Positions 1-7,053 of a stretch of 23,283 bases of DNA are shown here, piece after piece. Where the stretch lies: contig DAOUDB010000071.1 in NCBI GenBank assembly GCA_034431495.1, forward strand, positions 1-23,283. Direction: 5' to 3'. Source of the stretch: Roseilinea sp034431495 (GTDB taxonomy: Bacteria; Chloroflexota; Anaerolineae; J036; Brachytrichaceae). The stretch's first letter is position 1, and each line of letters opens with the position of its first letter. The notes beneath the pieces are model-generated. The model searched no databases. It was not told the origin of the DNA and saw only the letters and a program-made list of their open reading frames with translations. The position numbers were made by a program, and so were the translations under genes.

Positions 1-1
1 T

Positions 2-454
2 CCTTACAAGCACAACCACAGCCAGAGATATCCGGACCTGGTACACAAAGCTGAAGGCTCAAGCATCCTGACCGGCCTTGAGGTCAAGAGCACAACCAGG
101 CTGGGCAAGGGTGGGGAAAGCCACAATGGACACTCCGGATGGCATGTTGTCGCATGTTTTGCGCTGGATAGCGTTTCAGGAGATATCCGCTTTCTTCATG
201 TGATGTTTGCGGATTTGATCGGGCATGGCCGGCCAAATGCCGACTGGAAATGCGTTGGCAGCCGGGTAAACGCGCGGACAGGAAGTCAGCGCACCGAAAC
301 CTACATGACAATCCCGGCCGGCACTGCAAGGCTCAGGCACGGGACTGTTTATCTGGATGTTGACAGAGTCGATATCCGCCGTTGGCGCACGGCCAGAGAT
401 ATCATCGCCCCGGATTACTCGCCGTTTGCGCGTTCTGTCAGGCAGAGTGGATAA
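2..454 (+). CDS. C-terminal part of a probable PD-(D/E)XK nuclease-like protein (5' truncated by window edge)
   Basis: An open frame runs from the first bases of the window to the TAA at 452-454, so the start lies outside. About 150 residues are visible. Counting from base 2, the pattern Pro11-Asp12, fourteen residues, then Glu27-Val-Lys29 (in GLEVKST) fits the PD-(D/E)XK nuclease core found in many type II restriction enzymes. It is followed by GWHVVACFAL and a probable beta strand at GDIRFLHVMFADL. I do not recognise the exact family; a restriction endonuclease or related nuclease is an inference from one motif. Codon use is unlike the neighbours: AGG, AGA, ATA and GGA recur, whereas the following genes use CGC and GGC almost throughout. 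This suggests recent transfer. The aldo/keto reductase starts only 18 bases after the stop. Confidence 0.6.
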   Translation, partial: PYKHNHSQRYPDLVHKAEGSSILTGLEVKSTTRLGKGGESHNGHSGWHVVACFALDSVSGDIRFLHVMFADLIGHGRPNADWKCVGSRVNARTGSQRTETYMTIPAGTARLRHGTVYLDVDRVDIRRWRTARDIIAPDYSPFARSVRQSG

Positions 455-472
455 AAAGGAGAAACGGACACC

Positions 473-1453
473 ATGCAGTTTCGTTACCTGGGCAGCACCG
501 GCGTGCAAGTGTCGCGTCTGTGCATGGGCACGATGACGTTTGGGCGCGAGGCGGACAAAGAAACCTCGGCGGTCATTTATGCGCGTTGCCGCGACGCCGG
601 CATCAACTTCTTTGACTGCGCCAACGGCTACGCCGGCGGCGACTCCGAGCGCATCCTGGGCGAGTTGATCGCCGGCCACCGCGACGAAGTCATCATTACC
701 AGCAAAGTCCATTTTCCTGTCGGGCCGGATCGCAACGCGCGCGGCAGTTCGCGCCGCCACATCATGCTGGCTGTCGAAGATAGCCTGCGCCGGCTGAACA
801 CCGATCGCCTCGACGTGTACTTCCTGCACCACTGGGATGACACAGTCCCGCTCGAGGACACCTTACGCGCGCTGGATGATCTGGTGTCGCAGGGCAAGAT
901 CGTCTACCCCGGCGCCAGCAACTTTGCGGCCTGGCAAATTGCCAAAGCGTTGGGCATCTCTGCCAAAGAGGGCTGGGCGCCGTTCCGCGTGCTTCAGCCC
1001 ATGTATAACCTGGTCAAGCGCCAGGCCGAGGTCGAGATTCTTCCGCTGGCGCGGGCCGAGCATCTCGGTGTGATCTCGTACAGCCCGCTGGGCGGCGGCT
1101 TGCTCACCGGCAAGTATGGCGTGCAGCCCGGCGCTGCGGCAGCGGCCGGGCGCATCAGCGAAAACGCCATGTATGCCAGACGGTATGGGCAGGAGTGGAT
1201 GTATCACGCCGCCCAGGCGTTCACGGCTTTTGCCGGCCAGCGCGGCATTCATCCGGTGACGCTGGCCGTGGCATGGGTCGCGGCGCATCCGGCCATCACT
1301 GCGCCCATCATCGGCGCCCGCAATCTGGAGCAACTGGCGCCGGCGCTGTCTGCGCTCGACCTCGCCATGACGCCTGACCTGTATGCCGAACTGTGCGCGC
1401 TCACCCCAACGCCACCCCCCGCCACCGATCGCTCGGAAGAAGTCGGCGGGTGA
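473..1453 (+). CDS. Aldo/keto reductase
   Basis: This 326-residue NAD(P)H-dependent oxidoreductase has a TIM-barrel fold and would act in the cytosol on carbonyl substrates that cannot be read from sequence. The N-terminus MQFRYLGSTGVQVSRLCMGT is typical of the family. The catalytic tetrad is visible: Asp48 (FFDCANGY), Tyr53, Lys78 (IITSKV) and His119 (YFLHHWD). Later family blocks are GASNFAAWQ near 147, QPMYNLVKRQAEVEILP, and ISYSPLGGGLLTGKYG, followed by the cofactor-binding end IIGARNLEQL. Length is normal. The ATG at 473 is preceded by AAAGGAG at 455-461, an acceptable spacing of 11. The nearest upstream frame ends 18 bases before, so the two may be co-transcribed, though codon use differs sharply. 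The closest general type is the YhdN/general-stress aldo-keto group; the specific substrate is unknown. Confidence 0.93.
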   Translation: MQFRYLGSTGVQVSRLCMGTMTFGREADKETSAVIYARCRDAGINFFDCANGYAGGDSERILGELIAGHRDEVIITSKVHFPVGPDRNARGSSRRHIMLAVEDSLRRLNTDRLDVYFLHHWDDTVPLEDTLRALDDLVSQGKIVYPGASNFAAWQIAKALGISAKEGWAPFRVLQPMYNLVKRQAEVEILPLARAEHLGVISYSPLGGGLLTGKYGVQPGAAAAAGRISENAMYARRYGQEWMYHAAQAFTAFAGQRGIHPVTLAVAWVAAHPAITAPIIGARNLEQLAPALSALDLAMTPDLYAELCALTPTPPPATDRSEEVGG

Positions 1454-1528
1454 GAAACAACAGGCGTGGTTCGTATTGCGTGTTCTGCGCTCTGGCTTTC
1501 TCTCATGCGCCCTTGTGCCTCTGCTCCG

Positions 1529-1537
1529 TGCTACAAT
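1529..1537 (+). promoter_or_regulatory. Extended -10 promoter for the SAM-clan riboswitch leader
   Basis: TGCTACAAT at 1529-1537 is a TGN-extended -10 element with five of six consensus bases. No good -35 box is visible at 16-18 bases upstream, as expected for an extended -10 promoter. The predicted start point near 1544 coincides with the first base of the riboswitch P1 stem. Confidence 0.5.
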
Positions 1538-1543
1538 TTCGCC

Positions 1544-1625
1544 AGCATCAGGAGCGGTCTGATTTCGATCGGACCCGGCAACCTGGGACGGACACCCAAG
1601 GTGCCTCTCCACCATAGGAGATGCG
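1544..1625 (+). ncRNA. SAM-clan (SAM-I / SAM-IV type) riboswitch candidate
   Basis: The element can be folded by eye into a S-box-like aptamer. P1 is GCATC (1545-1549) with GATGC (1620-1624). P2 is GGTCTGAT (1556-1563), loop TTCG, ATCGGACC (1568-1575). P3 starts with CGGCAACC (1576-1583) and closes with AAGGTGCC (1598-1605), with inner pairing TGGG/CCCA. A last hairpin is TCTCC (1606-1610) with GGAGA (1617-1621), partly competing with P1. GGCAACC followed by AAGGTGC is the signature P3 of SAM-I riboswitches. The P2 arm lacks the usual kink-turn segment, which fits SAM-IV or SAM-I/IV variants better. An intrinsic terminator follows at 1677-1713, so control would be by transcription termination. 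The class assignment is by motif memory only. Confidence 0.62.
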
Positions 1626-1676
1626 GTCGCAGCCGGCGCGAGCAGGAATGCGGCAATCAAAAAGTCCATGAAGCGG

Positions 1677-1713
1677 TCCGCTTTCTGATGCAGAAAGCGG
1701 ATTTCTTGTTTTT
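1677..1713 (+). terminator. Intrinsic terminator in the leader of the unrecognised gene at 1729
   Basis: TCCGCTTTCT (1677-1686) pairs perfectly over 10 bp with AGAAAGCGGA (1692-1701) around a 5-base loop GATGC, followed by the T-rich run TTTCTTGTTTTT. It lies between the riboswitch candidate and the start codon, as expected for the expression platform. The loop repeats the 5 bases of the 3' arm of riboswitch P1. AAGCGG at 1671-1676 could compete for the 5' arm. Confidence 0.85.
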
Positions 1714-1728
1714 CATGCAAGGAGTGTC

Positions 1729-2826
1729 ATGGAACCTGTTGGAAAGAGTGTGTTTGAGTCAGAATTCCCTGCCTCTGGCGCAACTGCGCTTGCCCCGCGC
1801 GCGCAGGCAGTGCACGCGCAGGCAGTGCACGCGCAGGCAGTGCGCACGATGCCGGCCGTCGAAGCGCCGGCTTTTGTTTGGGATGTTTCAGGGCCGAATG
1901 CGCAGCGCCGGCTGAAAGAAACCCTGTTAGCCAATCTCTCTCATCCGTTGGTCGAACGCACCTTGCGCGACATGATCGCCGGCGAGTCTGACACGCTCTA
2001 CGATCTGGCTGTTGATGTGTTGTGCGAGTTGGCCGGCAACGCTGAAAACATTCCCCTCACGCGCCGATTCGAAGATGAGTTGATTCACATCTTGCGCGCC
2101 GATCGCGGCCTTTTGCCGGCTGCCCGGCGCCGTTCGATGGGCGGGCCCACACCGGGCGCTCGCAGCCGGCGCGAAGAAGCGATCGTGTTGGGATTGCACC
2201 AGATTCGATCTCGCAAGGTCATGCCGCTGTGGTTGGAACTGATGGCGCTGGCCGGCCCCCGCCTGTATGACGAGGCCATTGACTTCGACTTCGACTATGA
2301 TCGCCGCGCCGACATCGAAGCTGCCCTGCGTCAGTATCGTGAGCAGATGAGCCGGCAGGGGTATCCTGTTTCGGCACTGGCATCCCTGGCGGTCAGCCGT
2401 GCCGAAGCGCGTCTGCACGAACGCTACGCCAATCGCCATGCCGGCTTCGAGCCGGTGATGATTGGCGCGCATTCGGAGCTGGGCCGGCTGTATCGGCGCA
2501 TCACGCGCGCCACGGTGGGGCAGGGCGGGTTAGTCGGCGTCAGCGCGCACTTGCATGTGACGGCGCTGCTCCAACGCATCCGTTCCCGGCTGGCCTGGCT
2601 GCCCGACGCAGATGCTCAGCGCGCAATTCGCGCTGCCGCCGAGCAGATTCTGGCGTTGCAGCCGGCCGAGGCTGAAACAGCAGATGCGATCACTCAGCTT
2701 GCCCGTGACATCCTTGCAATTCGGTTGCCTGTGCCCGTCCGCAATCTGGCAGTTCCCCCCGCCTATGCCGGCCCCCGCCTGTGCTTCCACCGCTGCGACG
2801 ACTCCTTCACGCTGCTTGCGCACTAA
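1729..2826 (+). CDS. Unrecognised protein downstream of a SAM-type riboswitch candidate
   Basis: This 365-residue protein is not one I recognise. It has no signal peptide or membrane segment and looks mainly alpha-helical, with many Leu/Ala/Arg heptad-like stretches, and an acidic patch DEAIDFDFDYDRR near the middle. Residues 25-39 are three copies of AQAV(H/R), encoded by a 15-base repeat. The ATG at 1729 has AAGGAG at 1719-1724. Codon use (CGC, GCC, CTG/TTG) matches the neighbours, so it is a native gene. It is preceded by a riboswitch and a terminator, so it is expected to be expressed only when the terminator is bypassed. The lytic transglycosylase gene follows after 59 bases containing a hairpin. 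The Pro-rich C-terminal 30 residues are less gene-like than the rest. No function is proposed. Confidence 0.75.
   Translation: MEPVGKSVFESEFPASGATALAPRAQAVHAQAVHAQAVRTMPAVEAPAFVWDVSGPNAQRRLKETLLANLSHPLVERTLRDMIAGESDTLYDLAVDVLCELAGNAENIPLTRRFEDELIHILRADRGLLPAARRRSMGGPTPGARSRREEAIVLGLHQIRSRKVMPLWLELMALAGPRLYDEAIDFDFDYDRRADIEAALRQYREQMSRQGYPVSALASLAVSRAEARLHERYANRHAGFEPVMIGAHSELGRLYRRITRATVGQGGLVGVSAHLHVTALLQRIRSRLAWLPDADAQRAIRAAAEQILALQPAEAETADAITQLARDILAIRLPVPVRNLAVPPAYAGPRLCFHRCDDSFTLLAH
1801..1845 (+). repeat. Three tandem copies of a 15-base repeat inside the gene at 1729
   Basis: GCGCAGGCAGTGCAC occurs at 1801-1815 and 1816-1830 and, with one change, at 1831-1845. The unit is a multiple of three, so the reading frame is kept and the protein gains AQAVH-AQAVH-AQAVR. 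Replication slippage is the simple explanation. Confidence 0.95.
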
Positions 2827-2835
2827 AGACGGTTG

Positions 2836-2861
2836 TAGGGCAAGCCACCGGGCTTGCCCTA
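2836..2861. repeat. Perfect 11-bp intergenic hairpin
   Basis: TAGGGCAAGCC (2836-2846) is the exact reverse complement of GGCTTGCCCTA (2851-2861), with loop ACCG. It starts 9 bases after the stop codon of the gene at 1729. There is no T tract on either side, so it could be a weak terminator, an mRNA-stabilising hairpin or a dispersed REP-like element. Confidence 0.8.
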
Positions 2862-2885
2862 TGCCCCGTGATAGACTGGCCCCGC

Positions 2886-5342
2886 ATGAAACCCAATCCG
2901 GCGTTGCGCGGATCGGCGGTGCGCCGTTGCCGGCAGAGCGCCCTGTTGTGTATTGCCCTGTTCAGCGTGGCCCTGGTGGCCTGTTCCAACCAGGATCCCC
3001 TACAGCCCGACCCCGGCGCGACAGCTTCATTCACCCCCGTGATGGTTGTGGCGACGCCGTCCAGTTCGCCGCCCGAGCCAACGGCAGCGCCCACTGGGAC
3101 GCCGGCGCCTACACCCACCCCCGACCCCTTGAGGGTGGTTCAAGCCGGCCGGCGGGCAGCGTTCAATGGCGATGACAAGACAGCCATCGCCCTCTTTCAA
3201 CAGGCGCTGGTCGAGCTGCCGCCCGAACAGGCCGAGGCGCGCGCTCAGACCCGCATTGCTCTGGCGGTCAGTCAGCTCAGCGCCGGCGATCCAGCCGGCG
3301 CGCTCGACGCACTTGAACCACTGGCAGCCCAGGTCGATGCGCGCGTGTTGATGGGGCGCGCCTCGCTGGCGCTGGGCGATCTCGCCGGCGCAGCCGAGCA
3401 CTTCGGCGCAGCCATCGACGCCCAGCCAATCATCTCGCCGTATGTGAATCTGTGGCTGGGCGATGCGTACCTGTCGCTCAATCAGCCTGTGAGCGCCGCT
3501 GCGACCTATCAGCAGGCAGTTGATGGCGCGACCTTTATGGCGCAGGAAGTGGGATGGCGCGAAAAGCTGGCCCTGGCGTATCAACTCTCTGGCCAGTATC
3601 AGCCGGCGCTGGAGCAGTACCAGGCCATCCTGGCTGTGTCGCAAATCCCGTCGTACCGCGCGCGCATTGTATGGGAATCGGCGCAGGTGCTGTTGGCGAT
3701 GGGCCGCTCGCAAGAGGCTTTTCAGCGCATGCAGGAGGTGATGAATACTGCGCCGAAGACGGCGGCGGCTTTCAGCGCGCTGAAGGCGCTGCTCGATGCC
3801 GGCCAGCCGGTGGATGAGTTGCAGCGCGGCATCATCGGTTACTACAATGGCGCGCACGAGGCTGCGCGCGAAGCGTTCCGGCGCGCCATTCGCGCCGACA
3901 GCCGGCTGAACGAAATTCGCTACTGGGCTGCTCTGAACTACATTGCCCTGCGCAGCCCGGCCGACGCCTTTCGCAATCTCGATCAGATCATTGCCGGCGG
4001 GCCGGAGGCCGACCGCTATGGCGACGCGCTGATCAAAAAAGGTGAATTGCAGGCCGACCTGGGCAACTACGAGGACGCCGCCGCAACCTATCGCCGATTG
4101 GCGGCCACTGCACCGGGAGACCCGCAGGCTGCCCAAGCCCTGTTGCGCGCCGGGCGCACCTACGACCGCTATAGTCAGATCGAACAGGCCGCTGCTGCCT
4201 ATCTGGCTGCGCAGTCGGCGTATCCGTTTGCCGAAACTGCCGCCGAGGCGTTGGTGCGCGGCGCGATTGCGCTGTATCGTCTGGGCCGCTATGCCGAAGC
4301 CATCAGTGCCACACAAACGTTGTTGGCGCTGTATCCGGTTGATAGTTTTGCCGCCCTGGGCCAGCTCTGGCTGGGCAAGGCGCAGCTCGGCGCTGGCGCG
4401 GTGGTCAGCGGGCAGATCACGTTGCGCGCGCTGGCCGAGGCGCACCCCGATGACTATGAGGGCGCGCGTGCCGCAGAGATTCTCGGCGGTGCGCCCGTGC
4501 CGCTCTCATTGCCCCCTGGCGCTGCGCAAATCGTCTTTGATCCCCGCGAACAAGATCAGGCCGAGCAATGGCTGCGTAGCTGGCTGGGCATCAGCGAGAC
4601 GGTGGATATCCGCTCGCCCGGGCCGGCCATTCAGGCTGATCTGCGCTTTCAGCGCGGCAATGCGCTCTGGGGGCTGGGTTTCAAGGCCGAGGCGCGCGAG
4701 GAGTTCGAGGCCCTGCGCGGCGCCTATAACCGCGATGCCCTGGCGACCTATCAACTGGCGCTGCATTACCGGGATATTGGGCTGTATCGCCCCGCCATCA
4801 GCGCCGCCGATACGCTGATGCGCCTGTCGCCGGCAAAGACCCCTTCAAACCTGCCGGCCTTTCTCGCCCGCCTGCTCTATCCGCAGTATTACCCAGACCT
4901 GGTTGGCGCGCACGCCCAGGAGTTCGGCCATGACCCCTTGTTGATCTATGCCCTCATTCGGCAGGAGAGTCTGTTCGAGCCATTTGCCGCCTCCTTCGCG
5001 TCGGCTTATGGCCTGATGCAGGTGATTCCGCCAACCGGCCGCGAGATTCAGGCCGATCTGACCTGGCCGGATAACTACACCGAGCGCGACCTGACCCGCC
5101 CGTTCGTCAGCGTGCGTTTCGGCACGTATTATCTGGCGAAGCAGTTGCGCTTCCTGAATGGCGACCTGTACGCGGCGCTGGCAGCGTATAACGGCGGGCC
5201 GGGCAACAGCCGGACCTGGAAAAACCGCAGCGGTGGTGATCCGGATGTCTTCTTCATGACCATCAGCTTCGACGAGACGCAACGCTACATCCGCGCCATT
5301 GCCGCCAACTACAGCATCTATCATCGGCTGTATGGGAGGTAG
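2886..5342 (+). CDS. Lipoprotein lytic transglycosylase with TPR repeats (SLT domain)
   Basis: This 818-residue protein would cleave the glycan backbone of peptidoglycan outside the cytoplasmic membrane. The start is taken at the ATG at 2886, since it gives a classical lipoprotein signal: basic RGSAVRRCR, a hydrophobic stretch, then the lipobox LVAC with Cys33. A Pro/Thr-rich linker (about 45-75) follows, then a long superhelix of TPR-like repeats, as in Slt70 and YjbJ-type enzymes. The C-terminal SLT domain (about 675-815) shows the catalytic Glu694 in LIRQESLF, then SAYGLMQVIPPTG, AAYNGGPGNSRTW and ETQRYIRAI. All the family motifs are present. It follows the gene at 1729 in the same direction, separated only by a hairpin, and has no obvious strong ribosome site, so it may depend on upstream transcription. 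Upstream in-frame starts (for example 2781) are rejected because they would bury the signal peptide. Confidence 0.93.
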   Translation: MKPNPALRGSAVRRCRQSALLCIALFSVALVACSNQDPLQPDPGATASFTPVMVVATPSSSPPEPTAAPTGTPAPTPTPDPLRVVQAGRRAAFNGDDKTAIALFQQALVELPPEQAEARAQTRIALAVSQLSAGDPAGALDALEPLAAQVDARVLMGRASLALGDLAGAAEHFGAAIDAQPIISPYVNLWLGDAYLSLNQPVSAAATYQQAVDGATFMAQEVGWREKLALAYQLSGQYQPALEQYQAILAVSQIPSYRARIVWESAQVLLAMGRSQEAFQRMQEVMNTAPKTAAAFSALKALLDAGQPVDELQRGIIGYYNGAHEAAREAFRRAIRADSRLNEIRYWAALNYIALRSPADAFRNLDQIIAGGPEADRYGDALIKKGELQADLGNYEDAAATYRRLAATAPGDPQAAQALLRAGRTYDRYSQIEQAAAAYLAAQSAYPFAETAAEALVRGAIALYRLGRYAEAISATQTLLALYPVDSFAALGQLWLGKAQLGAGAVVSGQITLRALAEAHPDDYEGARAAEILGGAPVPLSLPPGAAQIVFDPREQDQAEQWLRSWLGISETVDIRSPGPAIQADLRFQRGNALWGLGFKAEAREEFEALRGAYNRDALATYQLALHYRDIGLYRPAISAADTLMRLSPAKTPSNLPAFLARLLYPQYYPDLVGAHAQEFGHDPLLIYALIRQESLFEPFAASFASAYGLMQVIPPTGREIQADLTWPDNYTERDLTRPFVSVRFGTYYLAKQLRFLNGDLYAALAAYNGGPGNSRTWKNRSGGDPDVFFMTISFDETQRYIRAIAANYSIYHRLYGR

Positions 5343-5487
5343 CGCACTTGCTTCGGTCACGCGCTGCCTGTCTTCTGGGCGCTGGATTCGCCAGGCCGGC
5401 GCGCGTCATGCTTGCCCCTCACACTCTGTTACGTGCGCAAATCCCGCGCTTTTTAACATGTCCCCATTCTGCTAAGGAGAGATGGCC

Positions 5488-6780
5488 ATGCGCATTGCTG
5501 ATTTCCGCGTGACCCCGATTGCGATTGCTGATCCGCCGTTGTTGAACGCGGCCGGCCTGCACGCGCCGTATGCCTTGCGCGCGATTGTCGAGGTCGTCAG
5601 CGACGACAACATCTGCGGCGTGAGTGAGTTGCCCGGTGGCGCAGACGTGCTCGCCGACCTTGAAGCGGTGCGCCATCTGGTCGTAGGCCGCGATCCGTTT
5701 CGATTGAACCGGATTGCGCAGGACATCGAGGCGTATTTTGGCAACGCCATGAGCGGCAACCGGCAACAGTTGCGCACCACCATCCATGCCCGACGCGCGG
5801 CGCGCGCATTTGGCGCTATCGAGGTCGCTTGTTTGGATTTGACAGGCAAGGCGATTGGTCAGCCGGTGTGCAATTTGTTGGGTGGCAAGGTGCGTGATCG
5901 TGTGCCGTTCTCGGCCTACCTGTTTTACAAGTACGAAGGCGCCGGCGGCGAACTGGGCTTTGCCACCGATCCGGGCGCAGCCGGCTGGGACGCCGCGCGT
6001 CAGGCTGCGGCGCTCACTCCCGCAGGCATCGTCACACAGGCTCAGGCCATGTGCCGCGAATTCGGCTTCAAGTCGCTCAAGCTAAAGGGCGGCGTATTCG
6101 AGCCGCAGATTGAAGTGGACACCATCTTTGCCCTGCGTGAGGCGTTCGGTCCGAACACACCGCTGCGCCTTGACCCCAACGCCGTCTGGTCGGTCGAGAC
6201 GGCCATCCGCTACGGGAAGCAAATGGAGGGGGTGCTGGAATATTACGAGGACCCCACGCGCGGGCAAGCCGGCATGGCTCAAGTTGCCCGGGCTGTCAAC
6301 ATTCCCCTGGCAACCAATATGTGCACCATCTCGTTCGACGACATCCCCGGCAGCGTGCGGCTGGGCAGCGAGCAGATCATCCTGAGCGATCATCACTTTT
6401 GGGGCGGCTTGCGCGCTTCGATGGAGTTGGCCCGCATCTGCCGCGTGTTCGGGCGCAGCTTGTCCATGCACTCGAACAGCCATCTGGGCATCTCGTTGCA
6501 GGCAATGGCCCATCTGGCTGCGGTGGCGCCCAACCTTACTTATGCCTGCGACACGCACTATCCCTGGCAGCGCGAGGAAGTCATCGTTGGCGGGCGCTTG
6601 CAGTTAGACGATGGCGATTTGATCATCGGCGACGAACCCGGCCTGGGCGTCGAACTTGATCGCGCCATGCTGGCCCGGCTGCACGAGAACTATCTGAAGT
6701 GCGGTTTGACCGCGCGCAATGACGAAGCCGAGATGCAGAAGGTGCAACCCGGCTGGAAATTCATGGAGACCCGCTGGTGA
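5488..6780 (+). CDS. gudD: Glucarate dehydratase family protein (enolase superfamily)
   Basis: This 430-residue protein should dehydrate D-glucarate (or a related acid sugar) to 5-keto-4-deoxy-glucarate using Mg2+. Key residues of the mandelate-racemase/GlucD subgroup are visible: the KxK base pair Lys198/Lys200 (SLKLKGG), metal ligands Asp229 (LDPNAVWS), Glu254 (EYYEDPT) and Asn277 (ATNMC), and the Asp301/His328 dyad (LSDHHFWGG and SMHSNSHLGIS). The N-terminal capping domain contains PPLLNAAGLHAPYALR, characteristic of GlucD. The ATG at 5488 is preferred over the one at 5482: AAGGAG at 5474-5479 lies 8 bases from it but only 2 from the earlier ATG. No sugar transporter, aldolase or regulator lies nearby, so the physiological substrate is open; a GudX-like relative or another acid-sugar dehydratase cannot be excluded. 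Confidence 0.88.
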   Translation: MRIADFRVTPIAIADPPLLNAAGLHAPYALRAIVEVVSDDNICGVSELPGGADVLADLEAVRHLVVGRDPFRLNRIAQDIEAYFGNAMSGNRQQLRTTIHARRAARAFGAIEVACLDLTGKAIGQPVCNLLGGKVRDRVPFSAYLFYKYEGAGGELGFATDPGAAGWDAARQAAALTPAGIVTQAQAMCREFGFKSLKLKGGVFEPQIEVDTIFALREAFGPNTPLRLDPNAVWSVETAIRYGKQMEGVLEYYEDPTRGQAGMAQVARAVNIPLATNMCTISFDDIPGSVRLGSEQIILSDHHFWGGLRASMELARICRVFGRSLSMHSNSHLGISLQAMAHLAAVAPNLTYACDTHYPWQREEVIVGGRLQLDDGDLIIGDEPGLGVELDRAMLARLHENYLKCGLTARNDEAEMQKVQPGWKFMETRW

Positions 6781-6884
6781 GATCAGACAATCGGCGCAAG
6801 GCCGGCTTCGCTACCTGTTGCGTGCCGGCATGTGTGCGCCCCGCCTTTCTTGCCGGCGCAGATTGCGTCATACCAATGGCCTGT

Positions 6885-6924
6885 CGTTGCGCCGTTGCGC
6901 CGCTGCGCCGCTGCGCCGCTGCGC
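6885..6924. repeat. Five tandem copies of an 8-base repeat
   Basis: CG(T/C)TGCGC is repeated five times without interruption. The first two copies carry T and the last three C. It lies about 100 bases after the glucarate dehydratase stop and just before the glnA -35 box at 6932. It may be slippage-generated and could alter spacing of anything bound upstream of the promoter. Confidence 0.95.
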
Positions 6925-6931
6925 AACAGCC

Positions 6932-6959
6932 TTGACGAAGCCCACATGTTCTGTATAAT
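6932..6959 (+). promoter_or_regulatory. Sigma70-type promoter of glnA
   Basis: TTGACG (6932-6937) and a perfect TATAAT (6954-6959) are 16 bases apart. The start point would be near 6966, giving a leader of about 88 bases before the ATG at 7054. This is one of the two best promoters in the window. Confidence 0.85.
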
Positions 6960-6987
6960 CCCGTCCCATTAAGCGAAGCAGTCACTG

Positions 6988-7032
6988 GGACGTGGCGTTC
7001 TGGCACAGAGCGCCACGTCCTTGTTTATTTTT
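6988..7032 (+). terminator. Intrinsic terminator (attenuator) in the glnA leader
   Basis: GGACGTGGCG (6988-6997) pairs perfectly with CGCCACGTCC (7011-7020). The inner TTCT/AGAG adds four more pairs (one G-T), leaving loop GGCAC. TTGTTTATTTTT follows directly. It lies between the promoter and the ribosome binding site, so it must be read through for glnA expression. Only about 20 bases separate it from the predicted start point, too short for a known large aptamer. Confidence 0.85.
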
Positions 7033-7053
7033 CACAAAGGAGTGTCGTCAATC

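Noticed and set aside
2781..2885. Earlier start for the lytic transglycosylase
   Set aside because: It overlaps the previous gene and the hairpin and would place the lipoprotein signal peptide inside the protein; the ATG at 2886 begins the signal.
5343..5481. Regulatory element before the glucarate dehydratase gene
   Set aside because: I looked for hairpins, aptamer motifs and a good promoter and found only weak -35/-10-like words; nothing can be supported.
7021..7053. TTG start for glutamine synthetase at 7021
   Set aside because: The TTG is part of the terminator T tract and would put the ribosome binding site inside the coding region.
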